A stretch of DNA of 64,000 bases from NCBI GenBank assembly GCA_023548195.1, contig JAJHZJ010000014.1, forward strand, positions 18,239,718 through 18,303,717. Direction: 5' to 3'. Of this stretch, positions 24,299 through 33,078 are shown one piece after another (position 1 is the stretch's first letter; every line of letters starts with the position of its first letter). The position numbers and the translations under genes were made by a program. Below the pieces are notes generated by a model. It had not been told where the DNA came from. It saw only the letters and a program-made list of their open reading frames with translations, and did no database searches. The stretch is from Bettongia penicillata ogilbyi (lineage: Eukaryota; Chordata; Mammalia; Diprotodontia; Potoroidae).

Positions 24299-24306
24299 CT
24301 TATATC
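24299..24306 (-). promoter_or_regulatory. TATA-like element in 3' LTR
   Basis: 'atataagg' lies about 65 bp upstream of the poly(A) hexamer, the spacing expected for a short betaretroviral R region. Its twin is at 31,138-31,145. Confidence 0.7.
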
Positions 24307-24406
24307 CCCAGCCAGAGCCCCACCCATGTTCCTCCCTAAGGGCAGAACCAGCTCCCTGAGGGTGGAGCCAGCTCCCAAAGGCTGGTCCAGAGCTTGGCCC
24401 CTAACA

Positions 24407-24420
24407 GCTCCCCCTTTTTG
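24407..24420 (-). promoter_or_regulatory. 3' polypurine tract
   Basis: On the minus strand 'caaaaagggggagc' directly precedes the U3 start 'tgttagg'. In retroviruses this tract survives RNase H cleavage and primes plus-strand DNA. An 18-nt block including it recurs exactly at 26,950-26,967. Confidence 0.92.
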
Positions 24421-24700
24421 TTTAAACAGGAGTAATATCAGAAGGGGTAGGGAGTTTGGGGGAGGACAGGAGGGTACGCAAATCTTCTTTGGCTTCTAGT
24501 ATTGCCTGTCTTATCATTGCGCAAAGGCATCTAATGCAACATGTGAGAAGGAGGCAAAAAGGAATACAAAAGGCAGCAATTCTACCTTCAATCAGGACTG
24601 CCCAGGGCGGACACATAGCCCCAAGAAAGAAAAACATTTTGGCTTCCTTGATCTCAGAAAAGCCCGTGAAAATAGTCTTGAGCAAAACAGGGGCGGAATC
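24420..24700 (-). pseudogene. Env transmembrane C-terminus, second membrane anchor
   Basis: The open minus-strand frame ends in TAA next to the polypurine tract. It has a long hydrophobic, Cys-rich stretch ('AAFCIPFCLLLTCCIRCLC') followed by a charged cytoplasmic-type tail ('QAILEAKEDL'). This is the layout of a retroviral TM anchor. A different anchor lies upstream at 24,922-25,120, so the provirus carries two in tandem. The piece may come from recombination with another Env. That origin is inferred from hydrophobicity and position. Confidence 0.6.
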
Positions 24701-24928
24701 CTTCCTCCCAGTGCCATCTTGTTCATGCCTTACCGGTCTCCCCTCAGTTTACCTGAGTCATGACCAGTGAATACCGTCCAAGAGGCTGGGGGTTGGCAAT
24801 TCCATTGTAAGGGAATCCTTCCTCCCATCGCCATCTTGTTCATGCCTTACCGGTCTCCCCTCAGTTTACCTGAGCCGTGACCAGTGAACGCCGTCCAAGA
24901 GGCTGGGGGATGGCAATTCCCTTACAAT
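24695..24928 (-). repeat. 117-bp tandem duplication after env
   Basis: Units 24,695-24,811 and 24,812-24,928 are near-identical, differing at roughly ten positions. On the minus strand each contains 'gaacaagatggc' and 'gtaaactgaggggagaccgg'. The unit ends are partly self-complementary ('tgtaagggaat' and 'attcccttaca'). The block separates the two Env anchors. Confidence 0.92.
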
Positions 24929-25123
24929 TCCCCTTTGTTGTTTTGACTCAATCTTTTCCTCATTTCGATGATGTTCTGCCTACCGGATGCTAGGGAGTCC
25001 TGGACACTACGCAAAGCAAGGTTGATACATAGTGGCATAAGCAGCAGTACTAACAATACTACTACAAAACCTATCAGTAAAGGTGAAAAACAGGCCTTTA
25101 CATCACCTCATAAACTTAAGCTA
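24922..25123 (-). pseudogene. Env transmembrane anchor, first copy
   Basis: In a frame shifted from the ectodomain ORF, a hydrophobic run ('LLIGFVVVLLVLLLLMPLC') is followed by a basic tail ending in TAA at 24,922-24,924. In this frame a stop lies just upstream of the anchor. It is the expected continuation of the betaretroviral TM ectodomain at 25,124-25,468, disconnected by a frameshift near 25,120. Confidence 0.7.
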
Positions 25124-25468
25124 TCAAAGAATTGAGGTATTTTTTGAAGCCGTTTGTTCAGGGGCAAAATCAACATCTGCTTCCTTATCTAATTCTTCTG
25201 CCAATTCAATTAATCTCTGGATTTCCAGAGTGACATTATCTGGAATTAGCCCATTCAATTGAGCTCTAATTTCTTCCCTTTGGACTTGTGACCCATTATA
25301 CAATTTCGTAGTCAAACAAAAGGCATTATATCTATAATCACATTGCAATTTGTGTTGTAACTGTAACATAAACACTTCTCCACCAATGACTTCAGCTACC
25401 TTTTGGAGTGTATGAATGGCTTCATAAAATTCACTATTTTGCTTGTTGCTTAAAGCCTGCAAATACAT
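25124..25468 (-). pseudogene. Env TM ectodomain
   Basis: A 115-codon open frame. It contains a heptad-rich helix, a C-x7-C loop ('CDYRYNAFC') and a second helical stretch with an N-glycosylation site ('NVTL'). This is the arrangement of betaretrovirus and lentivirus-like TM subunits, which mediate membrane fusion. A fusion-peptide-like hydrophobic stretch lies just upstream in a different, broken frame (about 25,480-25,600). Confidence 0.8.
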
Positions 25469-25704
25469 TTTTTCATAAGGGAATGCAATTCAGAAGCTTG
25501 AACTATTGTGTTGTGTGTATTAGAGATAGATACAGCCAATATAGTGGATGCTAAAATAGCTTCTACTAATAACATGATTCCTAACACAAGAAACACATCC
25601 ACATACTTTAGTAGTTATAGGGGTTAATTGCTTGTCCAAAATATGTAGAACTTATCACGGGGTGTTCCGTACCATCCTTTATCCTTAATTACTGTCATGG
25701 CATA

Positions 25705-26118
25705 TCAAGGTGTTGTTAGAATAAACACTCTTCCTACTGTCTTTGGTCTTATACATTCTTGTGCAGAACAATTCTGGCATGTAAAATTGAAAATTCCTGT
25801 CATGTTCTGATATGCCTCTGATTTAGATCTTTTGTCTCTAACCCATAGAAATATATGTTTGTTCCCTAGACATACTTTGCCCATTAAAGTAACATTGTCA
25901 GATTTACTTGGTGATGCTACAGCAGGTATTCCCCGCACTGTTTGTCCTCCCATTACTAAGATAACTTTATCTATTTCCTGAACAGGCCTTCCAATTTCAG
26001 GATATCCCTTGTAATTAATATACATTTGTCTAGGAAAATTTGGCACATATTTTTCATCAGGCAAATATGCAAAATTGTGACATGAATACAACATTTCTGT
26101 GTGGTTTCCCGTAATCAA
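25705..26118 (-). pseudogene. Env surface subunit remnant
   Basis: A 138-codon open frame with Cys pairs ('CQNC', 'CIRP') and N-x-S/T sites ('NMTG', 'NVTL'), as expected of the C-terminal half of a betaretroviral SU. The stretch between this ORF and the TM ORF has stops and no intact SU/TM cleavage site was identified. SU binds the receptor in functional viruses; this copy is broken. Confidence 0.7.
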
Positions 26119-26519
26119 TTCTGTCTCCTGTCAAGTGCGTGTGTGACAATTCTCAAATGGTAAAAACCCTATATACAGATGCCAAAGGGTTACATTTCTC
26201 ATCTTTTGTAAGTTAAAAAATGGTCTATATTTCAACCCACAAGCAAGTCCCACAAAGTCCTTGTTTGACCAAACTACTATTGTCCCATGTATCCTCCATG
26301 TGAATAGATTGTAAGCAGGCCCTTAACCATGGTGGATTTGTGATGAATGCCCATCTCTGTTGTTCCTTTAGCGTTGGGTTGAAGGACACAGTGGTGTTGT
26401 GTGTCATGATAAATACGAGAAGAATGAGAGGAGTCATCGTGACCTAGTTGAGTGAATTTCTCCAGAAGTTTTTTCATTCGCCGCTGATAGCGCCTCCTTG
26501 CTCCCTGTGACCACTCCAC
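26119..26519 (-). pseudogene. Env N-terminal region remnant
   Basis: Overlapping open pieces (26,277-26,519 and 26,225-26,437) begin with a basic stretch ('RRRYQRRMKKLLEKF'). That fits the basic N-terminal region of a betaretroviral Env leader. No ATG opens the frame at this point, and frame changes prevent a continuous SU. Confidence 0.5.
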
Positions 26520-26578
26520 CTTGACAGTTGTCCTCTATCACTCTTATCCTTTCCACTGGAACCCAAACTTCTTTATTA

Positions 26579-26803
26579 TCATCTTAAAATACAAACATAC
26601 CCTTTTCCCCACGTTAACACTGTATGTGGACCAAACCAGTTTTTATTCTCATCGTGCCACATTACTTTACTGGCTGCTTTCAGGGCGCTTGTTATTGCTG
26701 ATTCATTCTTTGCAGACTCCTTATTAGGAAATGTTAAGAATTTCATAGCAGCCGATAAGCCATCATTATCGAATTTTAAATAATGCAGAGTATAAACAGC
26801 CAA
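26579..26803 (-). pseudogene. Integrase C-terminal domain remnant
   Basis: The open frame ends with 'WFGPHTVLTWGKGYVCIL', typical of the integrase C-terminal DNA-binding SH3-like domain. It is separated from the catalytic domain by a tandemly repeated stretch and stops. Confidence 0.8.
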
Positions 26804-26935
26804 ACAGCCAATTGTAATTCTTCATCAATTTAGAATATACACAATTTTACATAATGTAGAGTATAAACAGCTGAACAGCCAATTGTAATTTATCATCAAT
26901 TTAGAGTATAAACAGCCAATTGCGAATTTATCATC
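26770..26935 (-). repeat. Tandem duplication in the integrase region
   Basis: Two longer units and a shorter third contain 'gagtataaacagc', 'agccaattgtaatt' and 'atcatcaattta' on the plus strand. They sit between the integrase core and the C-terminal domain and disrupt spacing and frame. Confidence 0.85.
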
Positions 26936-26949
26936 AACTCCTGGTCCAA

Positions 26950-26967
26950 CTCCCCCTTTTTGTTTAA
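26950..26967 (-). promoter_or_regulatory. Candidate central polypurine tract
   Basis: The minus-strand 'ttaaacaaaaagggggag' is identical over 18 nt to the sequence at the 3' polypurine tract (24,408-24,425). It lies in integrase codons reading 'LKQKGG'. Lentiviruses have a central tract in the equivalent part of integrase. Function here is inference. Confidence 0.5.
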
Positions 26968-26995
26968 GCAAGTAGGTGTCCAGGGAGCGATTTGC

Positions 26996-27736
26996 TCATT
27001 CCACTATAGCTTGACCAGTGGGATTATGGGGGATTCCAGTGACACGTAAAATGGAAAATTCCACCATGAACTGTTCAATGGCTTTACTGATATAAGGTGG
27101 ACCATTGTTTGGTTTAATGCTTTTTGGTACTCCAGGATTTGTGAAGCAATGTAAGAGATGTGCTCTCACATCCTTAACAGCTTCTCTGCACTTGGCTGTT
27201 GCCATTATAAAACCTGAAAATGTGTCAACAGTAACATGAATATATTTTGCTCTTCCAAATGATGGATAATGAGGAACATCCATTTGCCATATAGAATTTG
27301 GACCATCACCCTTAGGGTTTACAGGGTGACAAGAAGGTGGGGGTAAAAATGGAACACATTGTACACACTGCTTAACTATAGATCTAACTTCTTGTCTGGA
27401 AATACCATAAAGATGTCTTAAAGACCATGCAGACAAGTGTAATTTGGAGTGTGCTTGTCTTGCCAATTCAGTAGAATGAAATGTTTGAAGTGCATTGTCT
27501 GCCATCTCATTACCCTCGATCAGTGGTCTAGGTAAATTAGAATGCGACCAAATGTGTGTAATATAAAATATTGTTGTTCTGGCCCTTATTGCCTGTTGAA
27601 CTTCCATAGTTTTCTGTTTAATACTTTCTGCCCTATCAGGGATATAAGCTGACTCCAATCTAGGTATCAATAGTGCTGTATACTTGTTGTCTGTGATGAT
27701 ATTACAAGGTTCTTTCACATATAATAATGCTTGCAA
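26996..27736 (-). pseudogene. Pol fragment: RNase H and integrase core
   Basis: A 246-codon open frame. The first part is RNase H, with 'IITDNKYTALLI' and later 'SHSNLPRPLIEGNEMADNAL'. Integrase follows with an H-x3-H zinc finger ('HSKLH') ending in 'CVQC', and the first catalytic Asp in 'IWQMDVPHYP'. The second acidic position of the D-D-E triad is Asn ('IKPNNGPPY'). The catalytic Glu is kept in 'NPTGQAIVE'. An in-frame TGA ends the frame right after that Glu. It would not be an active integrase. Confidence 0.9.
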
Positions 27737-28400
27737 TACTGCATATAATTCATTTGTTGTGTAGAAGTAAATGTTGTTTTAAATTTATGCATCTCCCTTT
27801 TGGATGGAATATACATAGGTGCCCTAAAATTTGGTTGCATCTGTAAAAACATCAACTCCTTTAATGGTGAGGGAGACCATTTTTCAGCCCAAGACCATGG
27901 CCACATGGGAAATTGCTGGCCGAAAGGAATTGGGAGGCCATGTTGAATATTGTGATTGATCAATATCTGCCATTCCGCAAATTCTTGTATGCAGTTCTCT
28001 GTTTGTTGACTTGTATACATAGTATATATTGTGTGAGGTTCCTGTCTCATTAACATCCTCACTCTTTCCACTGCCTCATGTATTACTTGGCCTACTAGCA
28101 CAGCAGAAGGCACACAAGCTCTGTTCCCTATGTGGGCTGAATGTACCCATTCAATAATTCCTTGTTCCTGGTGAAAAACTCTAGTGGGTTTTTTCTCAGT
28201 GAATAAGATTGTGACTTCCAAGTCCTGTAATTCTAATATCCTGCTAGTAGTGCATCCCATAATCTTTTTCTGCACTAATTTCAAACATTTCAAAGCTCCA
28301 TCTGTCCATCCTCTGTGTGAATTTAATTGACAATAAATCACATAATGGTTTCATTCGATCTGTTGTGATCCCCAATTGTGGTCCACAACACTGAATTTCT
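27715..28400 (-). pseudogene. Pol fragment: RT connection region
   Basis: A 208-codon minus-strand frame (27,715-28,341), with some upstream coding-like text, precedes and slightly overlaps the RNase H frame. Its place before RNase H and its Trp/Pro-rich text ('PMWPWSWAEKWSPSPLKEL') fit the thumb/connection part of betaretroviral RT. No Y-x-D-D palm motif and no protease motif occur upstream, so the catalytic RT core is missing. Confidence 0.7.
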
Positions 28401-29949
28401 CCTATCAATTTTTTTTTTTGAAAGACAATTTAAAGTTGTAACCTTTGTAGAATCTAAGATAGGGGATTTCAAACTTAGACCTTACCACTGAATAGATGCC
28501 CATCATTGTTGCAGAGGCTAGTTTCTCCTTTTCTGATTACATATACTCTGAAAAAAAAATTCTTTAGAAATTAGGTTGCTAATAAGTTCAAATGCTAAAG
28601 TTACTTTTGCTTGGAACTAGCTTCAGGAACATGATAACCTGATGTTCCTGCAGATAGTGATGTTCTCTGCAGAAAAGTTGCAGTTGGGTCTGGGAACTCA
28701 GGAACTATGACCCTGGAACCTGATGTTCCTGCAGATACTGATATTCTTTGTAGGAAAGTTGCAGTTGGGCCTGGGAATGAGTACAAGTTCAGATTAAAAG
28801 AGCAAGATTCTTTTTTTCTGCTCTATAGAGCGTTACATATTAACTCATCGATACATTATCTTGAAAAGAAAAATTTAAAACTGTTTTAAAATTTTTTTTT
28901 TCTGTTGTTAACAGTCACCAAACTTTTATAAAAATTTTAGTTAAAAACCTTCAAAATGATAGTTCTCTTCCCTAGATCTAATCTGGAATGATAAGAGATA
29001 CAATTCACTGCAGACCCAGCTGAATGATGATTTGGGACTGCAGGGCAAAAATCTTAATGGTTCTAACATTTACTCAAGTAGATTTTACTTCTGTGTCCAC
29101 TCCTTAAGAAGGTCTTTGAACAAGAGGACTTTTGAAATTCATCAGCCGAAGTGGGGAGACTTCTGGACAACTGTCCAGTGGCGCCAAGTCTGTTCCATTC
29201 TGCTGAAGAGTTTCAAAAGCTTTATCTCAGCTGAAGTGTCTCTTTAATATGCATTTTTCCAATTTGCCTTAGTGCCAAATGATATAACAAATCCTGATCT
29301 GTTTTAAGCATCCAATGAGGAGTGACACGTTTCACTTAAAATATGACCAGAATAACTACGTTTTTGGTTATTTCTCATTATACAAAAACTTTTCTTTTAG
29401 GTGAGGCATGCGATAATGAAAATGCTGATCAGCCTGCCTCTGATCTCCTCTTGTCTTTCTCTCCACTTTCACAATCTGGCCAGGATTAGAAAGCGAAGAG
29501 AGAGAGTTTTACCAAAAACTTTCCAATAATTTCCAAAACTTTTACGCTTTCCCTCAACTTCATGTCCACGTTATCCTCCTAATGGGCTTTGATTAAAGCA
29601 CCTTTAAAACTGCACAGACATTATGTCCTTGCATTTTTTTTAATCTAAAATGGCATTTTGCAATCATATAAACTAAATAATATAAGAGTAGTTCCTCTCT
29701 TTCTCTCTCCCATGCTTCTCCCCGATGCTGCAGCCATCAGAGAGAAGGGAGGAGGGGGAGGAAAAGAGATAACATTCCAAGGTCCAGCTACCATGGAGCT
29801 GACCATAATAACTCACAAACAGACGCACACAGAACATGTAAAGACAGAACACATATACAGACAATAAAAGAATCCAAAAACTGAAAAAAAAATTGTCAGA
29901 AATCCTCTGTACACATTATAACTCTGGCTTACTTTCTATCACTGTGTAA
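28401..29949 (-). other. Non-retroviral-looking segment inside the provirus
   Basis: About 1.55 kb occupies the place of late gag, protease and RT core. No retroviral motif and no ORF above about 70 codons occurs in either direction. It contains a roughly 90-bp tandem duplication (28,639-28,785) and several A/T runs. It lies between two LTRs that are 99% identical, so it came in with the element. The origin (captured host RNA or an older ERV part) is unresolved. Confidence 0.6.
28639..28785 (-). repeat. About 90-bp tandem duplication
   Basis: 'cctgatgttcctgcagatag' and 'agttgcagttgggtctggga' recur about 90 bp later with a few differences. The minus-strand reading repeats a peptide containing 'SAGTSG' and 'PTATFLQR'. 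Confidence 0.9.
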
Positions 29950-29967
29950 CTAAGCCTTGTATAAGAT

Positions 29968-30022
29968 TCCCTGTCTAGACTTTCTCCTGCACAAGATTCC
30001 TTTTTTAGACTTACTCCTGCAA
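29968..30022 (-). repeat. Short tandem repeat at the end of gag
   Basis: Two units contain 'agattccctgtctagac' and 'agattccttttttagac', each followed by 'tctcctgca' or 'ctcctgca'. Confidence 0.75.
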
Positions 30023-30090
30023 CTTTTTACTGCACCATAGATCTGTGCCGAGTGCCAGGGCTGGAAGAACATCCCAGCAGCTGAATTCAT

Positions 30091-30192
30091 CACTGTGCCA
30101 CAGATCCTGGGCAAATTTTTTGCTGTGCCACAAATCCAGGCCCTGGGGCAAATTTTTTGCTGCGCCACAAATCCAGGCCCTGGGCCAACTCT
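30091..30192 (-). repeat. About 37-bp tandem repeat in gag
   Basis: Roughly three units contain 'gccacaaatccaggccctgg' and 'gcaaattttttgctg'. They encode the repeated Cys/Trp-containing peptide of the truncated Gag. Confidence 0.88.
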
Positions 30193-30737
30193 GGATGTAT
30201 TTCCTGGTTGAATTTCTGACTGTGCCAACTTCCTCTTTCCTCTCTGTCCTATCTGGTTGTGATTGTCTCCTGAGGTCCCTGACCGCCAACGCTCCAAAGA
30301 TAAAAAAGGGGGGGCGGTAGGTGGGGGTCTCGACTCCTCATCAGAAATCTCCACTAGGGAGTCTCCCATTTGTATCGTACAAGCAGTGGCCAAGCAAGTT
30401 GGACGCTGGGCGCCCACAAGGGCTGCTTTGTCCACCCCATACGTGACAAAGTCAGTCTCAACGAGCAACCCAGGGGTGGCGTCCACATAAGAGGCCATCT
30501 GTTGGCTCCCTATCTCCCAATTGTGTTCAACAAAGCTACCGCATGTCTTACTATGAGGTTGCATCCCTTCCTTTTTACATAATTTATAAAGGTGACATGC
30601 CAGCACTTCTTTATCCTCGGGCTGGATCAGCGGAACGCTACTTCCCTGACCCATAATATAATCCCGGGACCCCTTCCCGGCTTCCCGCTGCCCAACAGCG
30701 AGGTTGTGTAGTCCTTCCAAGCGGTACACCACACTTG

Positions 30738-30755
30738 GCCCCACGTTGGGCGCCA
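30738..30755 (-). promoter_or_regulatory. Primer binding site, lysine tRNA type
   Basis: On the minus strand 'tggcgcccaacgtggggc' lies 2 nt after the U5 end. This is the lysine-tRNA (1,2) type PBS used by betaretroviruses and ERVK elements. Confidence 0.93.
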
Positions 30756-31068
30756 ACTGCACAGGGCTATCTATTCCCCGGCCTTCGCCTGGCTACTAAG
30801 CCAGACGGTAATCTTCTCTGGGGGTCTTTGCCTGGACACTATTCCAGGCGGGACTCCACTCTTGCACGGGGCTCCCCCCCGTGCCTTCGCCCGGATACGG
30901 CGGCACCCCTTACCCCCAGACTTCGCTTGGCTTACCCCTTCCTGGGTCTTCGGACGTCTCCGGCCCCTGCCATGCGACCGTATGGCCTAGCTGCGCGACA
31001 GGGCTATCCCCTCCTCCACGGAGGGAACAATGACTACACACACACCCGAGGATGTCAGTGCTCTTCAC

Positions 31069-31074
31069 TTTATT
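31069..31074 (-). promoter_or_regulatory. Poly(A) signal in 5' LTR
   Basis: AATAAA on the minus strand, the intact twin of the altered hexamer at 24,230-24,235. Confidence 0.85.
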
Positions 31075-31137
31075 GATGGCGTCCTCTACATCTCTTTCTT
31101 GGTTACATCTCTCTCCCCGATCCCTCCCCGACAGCTC

Positions 31138-31145
31138 CTTATATC
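31138..31145 (-). promoter_or_regulatory. TATA-like element in 5' LTR
   Basis: 'atataagg' on the minus strand, about 65 bp upstream of AATAAA. It is the probable core promoter of the proviral transcript. Confidence 0.7.
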
Positions 31146-31245
31146 CCCAGCCAGAGCCCCACCCATGTTCCTCCCTAAGGGCAGAGCCAGCTCCCTGAGG
31201 GTGGAGCCAGCTCCCAAAGGCTGGTCCAGAGCTTGGCCCCTAACA

Positions 31246-31251
31246 AAGTAG
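31246..31251 (+). repeat. Right 6-bp TSD of the provirus
   Basis: 'aagtag', exact match to 23,913-23,918. Confidence 0.93.
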
Positions 31252-33063
31252 AACATATCTTGACGTAAGGGTCATCGAATTCACAAGTCTTTCCTCATTT
31301 TCTCAAGTATATCTGTGAAGAACATAGTCTATTTGTCCATTGGCTATACTTTACTCTTTCTACATGATCAACTCATCTTCCTTTTCACTCATACATTTCT
31401 TTGATACCTTTTACTCTGCTTCCCCCTTGTAATTCTTAGTGTAATGGATAGTACTTTGAGGTCAAATCCTTCAACCAATGACTGCATATTCATTGAATTC
31501 ATCTCAAGTAGTCACAAGGATGACTCAGGAGCTGATACCAAGTGGTGACAACAAATCTAAATATCTGCAAAGTCACAATTAAGTATATACACAAAAGGTT
31601 TGTGTATATTCATATCTCAGTCTCCTTCCTCTGAGATTCCAAGAAGGCAGTATTCTGAGGGGTTCTAAGGGTCAGTTAAGGGGTACTTTTCTTCCCCAGA
31701 GCCACAACTCATAAGCACATAGTCACCTGTTTCTTTTGTGTTTATCCTTTGCTTATCTTACTTTAAATACTATTTTGAATCAGACAAAGTCAGGCAGTGA
31801 CCTTACTAGGTCAGAAGAACTGGAGGTCTCGTAAGTGATCAAAGGTAGTAAAGCATCCATTACTATTCTAATAAATTAAAATGGAAGCAGGTTCAGACGG
31901 AAGTAGAAAAAGGAGTTTTCCAAGGTGGTTAATGTTAACTTTGGGAACACAGTATTGGCAATAGCAAAGTGTCTTGGACCAGTAGAGAATCAGCTCATGC
32001 CCGCAGCAGGCAGAATAGCTCATCCCAGAAAGGAAATGGGTCAAACTTAACTAACATCCAAGCAAAGATGATGCAGCACATGAGGAGTCAGTCAAGTGAA
32101 GCAATTCATCCACCATTTCCTCATGCCCCTCATTAAACATTATGACTACTCTCTGAAGAGCCAAAAGAACTTTCAGGACTAGGAGTTAGGAGAAATCCCT
32201 TTGTGACATGTTCTTTACCAATATGCCTCTTTTAATATTGTACTTTAAGCTAGTACCCATTCTCCCTATATATCCTGGCTGTTTATGAGAGAGTATTCTC
32301 CAGACTTGAGGTATGTGTGTGATGTTTTGTATATATTGTTCTTGTCAGAGATTTTTAAGAAATATTTTCAAAAAGCTAATTGAAGTCCTCTGGCTCAGTG
32401 TTACTGGGAAATGGTGAATAAAAATATAAGAAACTTTAGGCCCTTGGGATAATATCTAGAATCTTCAGAGTAGTAGGAATTTGTCCTCTGGGGGAAAAAT
32501 CCACCAATGTGAGTAGTAACTGGGAATTATAATGTATTGTAACCTACAAAGATTTATCAATGTGTCTCTTCATTATCCTCTGCATGATGTTCATTTTTAA
32601 TTCTTCAAAGGCTTTAGAGTTCCATGATTTACAGCCATATGAAAACCATTGGTAAATTATCGGTAATTAAAAATACTAGCCTTTTGTTTCAAGGAGAACT
32701 TATGAATTATTAAAAATAACTCTCCAGTGTTGTAAATTATGCTCTACATCTCCTATTCAATTCTGTGCCCAATTCCATTTCCAGGGACTTCTAAATATTG
32801 TTATTTCTAATTGTATCATAGTATGGACAACACAAATTCTTTATCCACTTGTTTTCTCCTGTATGGATAGTTAGATTATACCGTTTTAAGTGGCATGGTG
32901 CACCCAACACATTATCATGTAGATGTATAGATCAAATAGATCATTGATGGATCGGATCAGATATGAAAGAAATGGAGAGTGTTTAAATCTTACCTAATCT
33001 AGAGTCTAATCCCTCTTCCATATTACAACCCTTCAAATTCTTTAAGCAGTGATGTTGTTATGC
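31252..33063. other. Unassigned sequence
   Basis: No ORF or recognisable repeat was identified. It is the right flank of the provirus. The last bases (about 33,048-33,078) look like the 3' half of a THER-type SINE ('gttgttatgctcaaatgaaa'). Confidence 0.4.
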
Positions 33064-33078
33064 TCAAATGAAAAATAG
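33064..33078 (+). repeat. Left TSD of HAL1 at 33 kb
   Basis: 'tcaaatgaaaaatag' recurs exactly at 34,981-34,995. Confidence 0.92.

Larger units (their letters stand above)
23919..24406 (-). repeat. 3' LTR of the provirus
   Basis: This is the downstream LTR in viral orientation, TG...CA, 488 bp. It matches 30,758-31,245 except at four positions. One change alters the poly(A) hexamer to AATAGA (24,230-24,235). The TATA-like 'atataagg' is at 24,299-24,306. The end of U3 abuts the polypurine tract at 24,407. Confidence 0.97.
29950..30654 (-). pseudogene. Truncated gag (matrix part)
   Basis: The minus-strand ATG at 30,652-30,654 begins 'MGQGSSVPLIQPED'. Gly at position 2 fits a myristoylation signal, and the helical MA text that follows suits betaretroviruses. 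The open frame continues for about 235 codons. After about residue 140 it becomes repetitive ('CPRAWICGTAKNLP'-type repeats) and ends without capsid or nucleocapsid motifs. No major-homology region or zinc knuckles are seen. An upstream non-ATG extension of the frame into the leader is not counted. Confidence 0.82.
23919..31245 (-). mobile_element. Betaretrovirus-like (ERVK, class II) provirus, defective
   Basis: The provirus is 7.3 kb with a 488-bp LTR at each end, a lysine-tRNA primer binding site and a polypurine tract. Minus-strand gag, pol and env remnants lie in that order. A 6-bp TSD shows a single integration into otherwise unremarkable DNA. The LTRs differ at 4 sites (99.2% identical), so integration is recent. 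Protease and the RT core are absent, and no frame could give complete Gag, Pol or Env. CpG-rich LTRs stand out against the AT-rich surroundings. Copies with this structure would need proteins from a related intact virus. Confidence 0.95.
30758..31245 (-). repeat. 5' LTR of the provirus
   Basis: 488 bp, TG...CA, upstream in viral orientation. It keeps AATAAA at 31,069-31,074 and a TATA-like box at 31,138-31,145. Many CpGs survive, consistent with a young insertion. Confidence 0.97.

Noticed and set aside
24695..24928. The 117-bp tandem pair as two tiny LTRs of a separate element
   Set aside because: The unit ends are partly complementary (TGTAAG...CTTACA), but no promoter, poly(A) signal or TSD was found, and adjacent direct copies are better explained as a duplication.
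30091..30192. Regular repeats as a CRISPR array
   Set aside because: The units are contiguous without unique spacers, lie in a retroviral gag remnant, and the DNA is vertebrate.
30735..31251. Plus-strand ORFs across the LTRs, also at 23,876-24,499
   Set aside because: They run antisense through both LTRs and the leader. The LTR, PBS and viral gene order fix the transcribed strand as minus.
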